Positions 55,943 through 64,000 of a stretch of 64,000 nucleotides of DNA are shown piece after piece. Each line of letters begins with the position of its first letter. The stretch's first letter is position 1. This DNA comes from Plotosus lineatus (lineage: Eukaryota; Chordata; Actinopteri; Siluriformes; Plotosidae), in assembly GCA_024760905.1 (NCBI GenBank), contig CM045735.1:27383249-27447248 (forward strand). Direction: 5' to 3'. Both the position numbers and the translations under genes were made by a program. The notes beneath the pieces were generated by a model. That model saw only the letters and a list, made by a program, of their open reading frames with translations, did no database searches and was not told the DNA's origin.

Positions 55943-56654
55943 CAGCTCTTGTTATTTACCTCTTTAATATAAAGAGCTCACAGGTTTTGTTAATTTACCT
56001 ATTTAATATAAAGAAAAATTTACATATTTACATATATAATTTGCCATCGCCAATTTTTATGGTAAATTAACAGGTAAATAAAAGGTAATATAGTAGTCTA
56101 TAGGGTCTATGAATTCGAATAAAGAACACTTTTAATTATAAACCTACTGCTTTAATCCAACGTTTGCATCCCTCTGGATCCTTCAGCTCGGTGGGGAAGG
56201 TAAATAGCGTGAACGGCGGCAGACATGTACACGTGTTAGTCTGAGATTCGCAGGCATGTATACTGCAAACTAGCTTTTTCCAATGCTCTAAATTTACTGT
56301 CTATTTGTTCCCTTCATTAGTTTCATATTACTTTATTGATCCTATTTTGAGACAAAGGTAAAATAAAGAGCTGATCATTTTGTACTTTGAGCTGCATATG
56401 CTGAGTAATATGTTTTTTTTCAACATTGCCAGTGAATTATTTAAAGGTAATACTTGACTATATCTAGAAGTGGAGGATATTTGTTGTAGAAAGGTAGTTT
56501 ATCTTTATGTAAGTACTTGTAACCACTTTAAAAGTTGTCTCAATATTGATATTCAATATTGTCTTTGGTCTTTTGGTATTCCAGTCCTCAAATTTAGATC
56601 ACCTAATCACCAATGTCATTGCAGTTAGTGTGAATAATAAAACTGGTGATCACA
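55943..56654. other. intronic unique stretch
   Basis: AT-rich, with no recognised repeat or exon. Confidence 0.35.
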
Positions 56655-56990
56655 AAGCAGTTTTTTAAAACCGTTTAATCCTAATAAGGGTTGTGGGGAG
56701 GCTAGCAACCAACTCTGGGATGGGACGAGGTCCAGCATAGATAGCTCACAAGGCCATCGCAGTGCAGAAACACATTGGTGTCAATCCAGTGGGTTGTATT
56801 TTCATATGACAGCAATAGTTCTTTTTCATGTTTCTCACCAGACAGTGAGCAATATGACTGGTCTTTGATAACCGAATTAGCTGTTCTGGGGCATCAGTGT
56901 CAACTTGGTAATAGGTCGGCTTGAACCCCTGACCTTCAGATCAGCACCTAAGCCAGTACCTTAACCACTGAGCCACCACAGCCCCTATTT
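56655..56990 (-). mobile_element. old tRNA-derived SINE with V-type tail
   Basis: On the minus strand the head GGGGCTGTGGTGGCTCAGTG has A-box TGGCTCAGTGG and a B-box-like GGTTCAAGCC. A diverged version of the same body follows (TTATCAAAGACCAGTC), and the tail CCACAACCCTTATTAGGATT resembles the V-SINE tail. It is more diverged than the RTE-tailed copies. Confidence 0.75.
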
Positions 56991-57752
56991 CAAAATTAAT
57001 CATACCAAAAGGTTGACCAATTCCGATGTTGTAAGGATTAATGTTAAGTGATAATATTTAAAGTGGAACTCCTAAATGGAGCCCTGTAGGTGTCCATCCG
57101 TACATCCTTGCAAGCCCAATAGCTGACTTAAAGCTTATTGGCACCCTGTATGGATAATAAACAGGGAGAGCCTCAGTGTTTGATGCAAAAACACGTCAAT
57201 TCCATTAGATGACAAAAAACTGCACAGAATGGCCATAATCACGTGCTATGTAGTGTCCAAACACCATATATGTCTACAGTGATTAGTAAACACTTGAATT
57301 TTAAATGCTTTTAAATTTAGTCACAGACTGCAGAGGTTGATACTGGAGTATGGACATTTAAGAAGTGGTGTTCTGACTGAATCTCTGTATGGTAATCACT
57401 CCTTTTGCTCTAATTATTACTCCCAAGTGCGACACCCGCACATCAACAATTAATCCTAAAAATGATTATTAAATTTACAAAACAGGTGATACAAATGAAT
57501 GTGGAAATCAGCTGGTTAAAGATGGTGAACAGAATATTTAATATGAACCCCAATTGCATGGAATACATAGAATGTGCTTCCAACATGGTTAATTATGGCA
57601 ATCTTTGGTAGTGGCAAAAAGAAAAATGTAAACAGTTCACTGTCAGTCAAGATGATATTGGTTTCGATAAATTTTATCGTACTCAGTTTGCTACTTTTTT
57701 TTTTTTTTTAATTGAATTTAATTTTTTACTTGTGTGTGGCTCCATAGAAATA
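56991..57752. other. intronic unique stretch
   Basis: No recognised feature. Confidence 0.35.
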
Positions 57753-58479
57753 CAGTGGGCCCTCGACATTCGCGGGGGTTCGGTTCCGAGCCCTCCCGCG
57801 AATCGAGATAATCCGCGAGTTCTGTACCCAGAAGTAAAACCCTATGTAACACATCACATGTGCGAATGAGCAGCCGGAAGGAAACTACTATGTATCTATT
57901 ACATGCGTTAAAATATGCTTCTGAAACACATTCTATAGACAGTCTTGCTCATTAATACAGTAATGTAGTAAAATATAGTAATGATTCAGAAAAACTTTTC
58001 AATTTTTACTCTTATTTTTATTGATGATAAATATAAACATTATACAGCATATACTGTTGTAAAGCACTAATTTTAAAGTCTTTTTCAATTATTATTCCAG
58101 TACAGTACTTAAGTTAATTCTTCGAAAGTTTGTGCGTGAGATTTTATGTTCTGTAGCACGTTTAACAAACGATACCAAAAGGATAAACTTTATTATGCTT
58201 CATGTCCTTTTACATTTAACTTGGAGTGACGTCACAAGAAGGCGCTGCCTAGAGGGTAACGTCGCGGAGTTCTCGGAGCAAATTGTTTCTTTGTTTGTTT
58301 TAATTTGTTTTGTTTGTTTGTTCATGTTTTGCACTATGCTTGTCTATGATCGGACAACCTTACTACAGCTATGGGCAGCTTCAGCTTCGGGCAACTAAGC
58401 ACGCAACAACTTATATCGTGAGCTTTTATGCTATGGCAGCTCAATGCTAGCGATTAGCTAGCAGTTACCGGCTAAGCCC

Positions 58480-58770
58480 AGGTGGAGTTCCCAGAGGCTT
58501 GGTTAGCACTTCTGGCCATACTGCTTGAAAATGTTCAGTCCCTGCAAAACAAGATGGATGAGCTTCATGCTCAGATTGCAGCGCAGCGGGATCTACAGGA
58601 CTGTGTTTCTGTGAAACATGGCTCGAGGAGAGTACACCCGATGAGACGATTGCTCCAGCCGGCTACACGGCTTTCATCACCTGCAATCCCAAGCGCCGGA
58701 GTAGTCATTCGGCCGCTTCCCGCCTGGGCTTCTTGGCCGCTGGGGTGCGGCTCGCATTGAGCTGCCTACC
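58480..58770 (+). pseudogene. LINE endonuclease N-terminal fragment captured in the foldback loop
   Basis: Frames read LENVQSLQNKMDELHAQIAA and, after a shift, ETWLEESTPDETIAPAGYTA. This is the N-terminal pattern of AP-type LINE endonucleases (N-x-xSL-NKMDEL ... ETWL). No other part of the LINE is present. Confidence 0.65.
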
Positions 58771-58870
58771 ATAGCACGTTAGCTCTGCTAATAGCACGTT
58801 AGCTCTGCTAATAGCACGTTAGCTCTGCTAATAGCACGTTAGCTCTGCTAATAGCACGTTATCTTTGCTT
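58771..58870. repeat. 20-bp tandem repeat, five units
   Basis: The unit ATAGCACGTTAGCTCTGCTA is repeated four times exactly, and a fifth time with changes. Confidence 0.95.
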
Positions 58871-59621
58871 AATTATACACGCCCGAAGATACTCCGATCT
58901 TATAGCTGTAGTAGAGTCGACCGGTCGTAGACAAGCATAGTGCAAAACATGAACGAACAAATAAAACACATTAAAACGAACAAAGAAACAATTTGACTCT
59001 GAGAACTCTGTGACGTCGCCCTCTGGGCAGTGCCATCTTGGAGACGTCACTCCAACTTCAATGTAAAAGGACATGAAGAGTTCTGTAATAAAGTTTATCC
59101 TTTTGGTATTGTTTGTTAAACATGCTACTACAGAACATAAAATCTCACGCATAAACATGAACTTGGGTACTGTACTGGAATAATAATTGAAAAAGATTTT
59201 AATACAACAGTTCAGAGAAAACCGTTGTTTCTCAGGAGAAAGTCTTATTTCTTCAGAAGAGACATCCAGCATTTTCTATCGCTTAGCCAGAGAAGGCACA
59301 CAGCGTTTGAATTTTATAAAGCTTAGTTGGTAATTAAAACACACACAAAAAAAGAGGCTCATTGACAACTTGTGCGCGAATGAGAAAAAAGGGGCGGCAC
59401 ATCAGCTCAACCAATTAGGAGGAAGGAGGACAGCCATTGACTGAATTTAAATCACGTTCCGGTTGCTCGGCAGTCAGCGAATACTCAAACCGTGGGTGCA
59501 AAACCGCGAATAGTCAAGGGCATACTGTAACAGTGAGATCATTGGTAATGTGTATCATGATTATAAAATGTAACTACAGGTCATTTCACCAATTTTGTTG
59601 TTTGTTTTCGGGTTGCTATGG

Positions 59622-59974
59622 GGGGGCAGTGGTGGTCTAGTGGTATAGGGCGCTGGATCACTGATCCAAAGGTTGGGGGTTCGAGTCCCACTCTCCACAA
59701 GGTTGTCACTGTCCCCCCCCCCAGTGCGGCTAACTGGGTTATCAAAGGCGGGCCATGTCTCTCACTGTCTATGGTGAGAGGCATGTAAAAGAACCATTGC
59801 TGACTTTCGTAAAGAGTAGGCTGCAAAGTCGTCAGCGTGTTTCTGTCCCTTGCTAAGAGGGTTGTGACAGGAAGGGCATCCGACGTAAAAACCTCTGCCA
59901 AATCAAATGTGCGAATCAGATGATTCGCTGTGGCAACTCCCGAGTGAAAGGGAAAAAGCCGAAAGGAAGACACA
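59622..59974 (+). mobile_element. tRNA-derived SINE (RTE-type tail), best full-length copy
   Basis: This 353-bp element is flanked by a perfect 18-bp duplication (59604-59621 and 59975-59992). Its parts are a tRNA-like head (59622-59695), a unique body with TAACTGGGTTATCAAAGGCG, a segment GGAAGGGCATCCGACGTAAA shared with the RTE 5' region, and a 3' end GATTCGCTGTGGCAACTCCC shared with the RTE 3' end. The exact duplication suggests recent insertion. Confidence 0.95.
59633..59688 (+). promoter_or_regulatory. internal RNA polymerase III promoter (A and B boxes)
   Basis: TGGTCTAGTGG (59633-59643) fits the A-box consensus. GGTTCGAGTCC (59678-59688) fits the B box. The spacing is that of a tRNA gene. 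Confidence 0.85.
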
Positions 59975-59999
59975 GTTTTCGGGTTGCTATGGCAGAATA

Positions 60000-60230
60000 T
60001 TGACCACCTTACACCTAGAAGGTCCTAGGTTTAATGTTGTGATCGATGAGGGTATTTTTGTGTGAAATTGGAATGTTCTCTCCATGCTTGTGTTAATGCT
60101 CATCGGGTACTCTTGGTTTGTCCCATAATATAGACACACAGACAAATTTGCTGTTTCAAATTGCCCCTAGACATGTGTGTGTGTCCGTCCCAAAATAGTC
60201 CTAAGTAGAACTATATTGAAGACTTCATAT
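60000..60230 (+). mobile_element. V-SINE-like element, degenerate
   Basis: TGTGTGAAATTGGAATGTTC and the following core follow the V-SINE order. The head and tail are eroded. Confidence 0.5.
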
Positions 60231-60344
60231 ATAAATAATAAAATTATAAGGGATCCTTTCAGATTGATTGACTATGAAAGGTTTCAGCACTTTTTTGTCA
60301 TAGATTGTACTGAAAATTGAAACAGTGAAATTAACCTATTTCAG

Positions 60345-60420
60345 GAATGAGGACATAAAGGAGATGCTGGAGAGCAGCAAGGAATCTCTCAAACTGGAGG
60401 CCATGAAAAGAGTGGTGGGG
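60345..60420 (+). CDS. ap3b1: AP-3 complex subunit beta-1, exon 2
   Basis: This 76-bp exon lies between CTATTTCAG and GTAAGT. Its first base completes the Lys codon left open by exon 1. It then encodes NEDIKEMLESSKESLKLEAM and KRVVG. This is the start of the adaptin N-terminal helical-repeat trunk. The sequence matches the AP3B1 N-terminus closely. Confidence 0.93.
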
Positions 60421-60653
60421 GTAAGTATGTGTTTATATGTAATTCGGTGTACTGTAAATGATAAGAAATATAGCCTGGTGGGGAAAGTGTGACAGTATGC
60501 ATGTTTTTAGGGTATTGATTTCCATGTGAGAAACATGAGTGTAAATGTGCAGTCTTTTAAGAATATTGTAAGCTGGAGTTCTGTATTGCTATAAAGCTTT
60601 ACACACACTCATCTTAAAAATGAAGTCTTTTTTTTCTCTTTTTTTTCTTTCAG

Positions 60654-60728
60654 CTAATAGCAAGTGGAAAAAATGCATCAGAATTATTCCCTGCTGTGGT
60701 GAAAAATGTTGCGAGCAAGAACCTTGAG
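60654..60728 (+). CDS. ap3b1: AP-3 complex subunit beta-1, exon 3
   Basis: This 75-bp exon, phase 0 at both ends, lies between a long T-rich polypyrimidine tract with CAG and GTAAGA. It encodes [20 protein letters not shown] and SKNLE, the most conserved segment of the beta-3 trunk. The next exon (KKLVYVYL region) is not found before the window end. Confidence 0.94.
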
Positions 60729-61589
60729 GTAAGAGTAGCAAAATCTAAAAGTATACATATACCTTTGTTCATGAAATAACTGTTCAGTATATCTGCAGAT
60801 GTTTATCATCTTCATGAATCAATTAGAGTTGTGACAAAGAAATAACTGCCTAATGGGCAAATGTAAAGCCTGGAAAATGAAACTATAAATGCACATACAT
60901 TAGAAGATATATTTTACTGTCAACTGTTGCATGAACAATGAATCAATTTCACAGCAATTATTATAAAAATAAAGTGTACAAAAGACAACTGAGGAATTGT
61001 ACTAAACTGTCTATGTGCATATACCTATATACGTGTGTGTGTGTATACAGTGATTGAAAAATAAAAGGAAAAATAGGGGAAAAGTCAAGGAAAATGCTGC
61101 AAAACAAGGCCAATTATGCAACAAAAACAAACCCCCGTTTTGGGTGTGCTTTATTGTTCACAGGGAAGGCACTAGATCATGGGGAAATTGTAGTCACGGT
61201 TAGAGATGTGGAGAATCACGGAAATCAAACTAAAGCGAGAACTGGTGGAGCATGGAGCTGAGAGCCAGAGGGATCATTGGGAAGAGGGACAATCTTCTAG
61301 CACAGGGAAGAGTGTTAGTCTTTGTAGCCCATGATTAAATGGAATCAGGTGTGTTTGTTTAGCACTCTACCCCGCATTTGACAGCCATGTCCCTCTCCAA
61401 CGCGCAACTCTTTTGTGAGAGACCATAACACACTAAAATAAAAACCACAGTGCAGTTAAAGCATAAGAACAATAAAGATAATAATTTTAACCTTTGTGGT
61501 TGTGAGCAGTTGGCATACGTAAATGTTGGAGAAAAAGAGAAGTCATGTGTCACTGGAACATACAGTAACAACTGGCATTCATTTTCAAC
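60729..61589. other. ap3b1 intron 3, start
   Basis: Contains a short fragment of the CAGGGATCC-family MITE interior near 61065-61115 (AAAACAAGGCCAATTATGCA). No exon recognised. Confidence 0.5.
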
Positions 61590-61640
61590 TTGAGTTCGGC
61601 CGTCCGGAACCAAACAAAAATGTAAGTCGGGGAGCGTCTG
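61590..61640 (-). mobile_element. end of a MITE (GGGAGCGTCTG terminus)
   Basis: ATGTAAGTCGGGGAGCGTCTG is followed by TA. It is the reverse of the terminus at 11273. The left end was not located. Confidence 0.6.
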
Positions 61641-61671
61641 TATATATAGTGTGTGTGTATATGTATTTTTC

Positions 61672-62558
61672 TTCTTTTCCCTTCAGGGGTCGCCACAGCA
61701 AATCATCTGCCTCCATCTCACACTATCCTTTGCATTTTCAATTACCTTCATGTCCTCCTTCACCACATCCATGAATTGTCTCTTTGGTCTTCCTCTAGGC
61801 CTTCTGCCTGGTAGATCCAACCTCAGCATCCTACTACCAATATACTCCTTATCCCTCCTCTGTACATGTCCAAACCATCTGACTCTAGCCTCTCTGACTT
61901 TGTCTCCAAAACCTTGTACATGTACTCTCCCCCTGATGTAATCATTCCTGATCTTATGCATCCTCGTTACTCCCAAAGAGAACCTCAACATTTTCATCTC
62001 TGCTACCTCCAGCTCTGCCCCCTGTGTTCTCCCCAGGCCCACTGTTTCTAAACCATACAACATCGTTGGCCTCATCACCATCTTGTACACTTTTCCTTTC
62101 ATTCTTGCTGATACCTTCCTATCACACCGGACACTTTTCTCCAACCTTCCTGCACACGCTTCTTCACCTCTTTGCCATACTCTCCATTGCTCTGGATTGT
62201 TGAGCCAAAGTACTTAAAATCCTCCACCTTCTTTATCTCTGCCCCCTGTAACTTCACCGTTCCTCTTGGGTCCTTGTCATTCACACACATGTATTCTGTT
62301 TTACTGAGGCTAACCTTCATTCTTCTCCTTTCCAGGGCATACCTCCACCTCTCTAGATTTTCCTGCACTTGTTCTCTGCTCTCACTACAGATCACAATGT
62401 CATCTGCAAACATCATAGTCCACGGAGACTCTTGTCTAACCTCGTCTGTCAGCTTGTCCGTCACCATAGCAAACAAGAAGGGACTCAGAGCTGACCCTTG
62501 ATGCAGTCCCACCTCCACCTTGAACTCTTCGGTCATACCGACAGCACATCTCAACACT
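61672..62558 (-). mobile_element. RTE-like LINE copy E, 5' truncated
   Basis: Minus-strand RT half: GLHQGSALSPFLFA, catalytic MMFADDIVICSESREQ, YGLETVGLGRTQGAE, RWFGHVQRRDKEYIG and ICCGDP, with a small deletion near 62130. The 5' end is fused to a Tigger-like fragment at 62558. Confidence 0.88.
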
Positions 62559-63262
62559 CACCACTTTTATGTCCTTTTTGTTGTGGTCTGTTTTGGGGGA
62601 CTTTGATTTTGGCGCTGTGCCTCTAACCAACTGTTTACTCTCCGCTTCGGCTGAGGGGCGTGGCTGAGCTGCTCGGAGGCTCACACCTGAATTCACTATT
62701 CTCATTTACTCCCACTAAACAAAAGCGCACTCGCCTCTGCACCAGAGGATTAACTCGCATCACATCACCGCTTCTTTGGTTTGTAATGCCCTCATACTCT
62801 CTCACTCTGAAACGCTGTTTTCTACTCGCTCCAGCTGAGGGGCGTGGCTGAGCTGCTCGGACTTGATACAGTTCATACTTAATGCAAGACCTTCTTCTAG
62901 TGGGCATTTTTGAAAACTACAGTGCTGTATGTTTCAAAAAGAATGCATTTAAAGGTGTTTTTATATGTATGCTTTATAATGTTTATATTTTATTCTCAAT
63001 AAATATCACAGTAAAAAAATTGAAAGTTTTTCTTCAACATTACTACATTAATACTGAATGAATGAGTAAGACTGTCTATAGAATGTGTTTAAGAAGCATA
63101 TTTTAGCGCATGTAATAGATACATAGTATTTTACTTCCGGCTGCTGATTCGCGTATGTGGCGTGATACATGGGATTTTTACTTCCGGGTACAGAACTCAC
63201 GGATTATCTTCATTCGCGGGAGGGGCCGGAACCGAATCCCCGCGAATATCGAGGGACTACTG
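62559..63262. mobile_element. Tigger-like element, copy 4, left part missing
   Basis: The right terminus GAATATCGAGGGACTACTG is followed by TA (63263-63264). The interior matches copy 1 from GTGGTCTGTTTTGGGGGAC onward, including the GGGGCGTGGCTGAGCTGCTC repeats. The left end is replaced by the RTE fragment. Confidence 0.85.
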
Positions 63263-63362
63263 TACATATCTCATTTGACATAATATAAAGAATTTTTTGG
63301 TCTTGCGTCTAATAACTGCCCACATGTACTACTAGCAAAATCGTAGATAAAACTTACCAATT

Positions 63363-63539
63363 TTATTCGATCAGTCTCTGTAACCGTGAAATGAGGCGTT
63401 CACTGCCTGTAAATGTGAGTTTCGACGGTATTTCAAGACCCTCTGCCACTGGGAAATGTCTATAATGTTCATCAGTAACAACACATTTGATTGTTCTGTC
63501 ATGCTTTAAAAACAGGAAAATATTTAGCTGTTTTCTCTT
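63363..63539 (-). pseudogene. unidentified coding-like stretch, minus strand
   Basis: A minus-strand frame of about 58 codons ends at TAA (63363-63365). It reads VVTDEHYRHFPVAEGLEIPS and LTFTGSERLISRLQRLIE. An acceptor-like AACAG precedes the LNIFLFLKHD part. It has ordinary protein composition but no family I can name. It may be a terminal exon of an unknown gene or a piece of transposon ORF inside the ap3b1 intron. Confidence 0.3.
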
Positions 63540-64000
63540 GGTAAATGTTCAACAACAAATGAAACATTAGAAACTGCTCCAGCAAAACTATCGGAAGCTC
63601 TGAATTAATGGAGCAGTGAGCTAGATATGGACTTATCAAAAAGTGATGAGTATTTTTCACCAGATTCTCCTGCTCACTAACTTCATAAATTTAAGCATGT
63701 TCCTAGCCATGTGTTTTTGTTTGTTTATGTTGATTGGTTTAATGTGGCATGTGGTAAAGTTGACATTCGTGTTGATTGGTTCGACTTTACTTTCGGGAAA
63801 ATGTTTAAAGGAAAAGACCGGGAGGAAACAGTAAGGGCGCCCCCCCAATATGCTGTTTTCTGTTTATTTTCAGCTTTCATGTAAGCAGTTTGTTTGATAC
63901 TACAAAATGAATAACACACATACCAGTAAAACTCTTTTCTTCTTTTCTGTTATTCATGTTTTCCACCTCGATGGTAATGAGCACTTACCGTTCCACTCCG
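63540..64000. other. ap3b1 intron 3, continued
   Basis: No exon, RNA gene or repeat recognised. Confidence 0.35.

Larger units (their letters stand above)
57753..59527. mobile_element. Tigger-like foldback element, copy 3
   Basis: CAGTGGGCCCTCGACATTCG and GAATAGTCAAGGGCATACTG are flanked by TA (57751-57752 and 59528-59529). The inner arms at about 58085-58390 and 58905-59215 are imperfect reverse complements, so the element folds back. The loop carries a LINE-like endonuclease fragment and a 20-bp tandem repeat. Confidence 0.88.

Noticed and set aside
63643..63834. Small hydrophobic ORF starting MMSIFHQILLLTNF
   Set aside because: T-rich intron sequence gives hydrophobic codons by composition, and no conserved motif was seen.

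Overview
This window is vertebrate nuclear DNA, most likely from a ray-finned (probably teleost) fish. Two host genes are visible only as short GT-AG-bounded exons. The rest is dominated by repeat types well known from fish: Tc1-like transposons, Rex1, RTE-like and L2-like LINEs, V-SINE-type and other tRNA-derived SINEs, a Gmr1-like Ty3/Gypsy element, a hAT relic, and many TA-flanked non-autonomous DNA transposons. None of the transposon reading frames looks intact.

Host genes, both on the + strand. The last three exons of a 1-acylglycerol-3-phosphate acyltransferase gene (best match agpat2) lie at 10859-10954, 15525-15597 and 16331-16488. The first three coding exons of ap3b1, the beta-3A subunit of the AP-3 adaptor complex, lie at 51926-52041, 60345-60420 and 60654-60728. 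The gap between the genes (about 16.5-51.9 kb) and their introns are filled by transposable elements. The two genes act in different pathways (phospholipid synthesis; sorting to lysosome-related organelles), and nothing suggests a joint function.

Layout. 1-1.35 kb: Tc1-like copy cut by the window edge. 1.5-6.0 kb: nearly full-length RTE-like LINE (minus strand) with a Rex1 LINE inserted in its endonuclease. 6.25-7.8 kb: Tigger-like TA element with a SINE inside. 8.5-10.5 kb: a cluster of palindromes, including a perfect 40-bp-stem hairpin and two SINEs in inverted orientation. 12-15.4 kb: Tc1 copy and several TA-flanked MITEs. 16.5-28.4 kb: mostly unique sequence with scattered MITEs, SINEs and LINE fragments. 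28,390-41,501: one Gmr1-like LTR retrotransposon (minus strand, 4-bp ATAT duplication) that later received an RTE LINE, a Tc1 element, a Tigger-like element, a hAT element (itself carrying a SINE) and another SINE. 43-45.1 kb: MITE relic with a 53-bp minisatellite, then a second Rex1. 45.2-49.5 kb: LINE relics, including an L2 invaded by an RTE. 49.5-64 kb: ap3b1 5' region and introns with SINEs, RTE fragments, a foldback Tigger-like element and two unidentified coding-like stretches.

The repeats form a clear interaction history. The commonest SINE shares its 3' end, and an internal segment, with the RTE LINE in the same window, which points to mobilisation by that LINE. A sub-lineage has a DNA-transposon fragment embedded in its tRNA-derived head and is found at two loci with the same junctions. 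Other copies of the same SINE carry a V-SINE-type tail. The LTR element has the rare gene order gag-PR-IN-RT-RNaseH and a capsid that resembles the SCAN domain.
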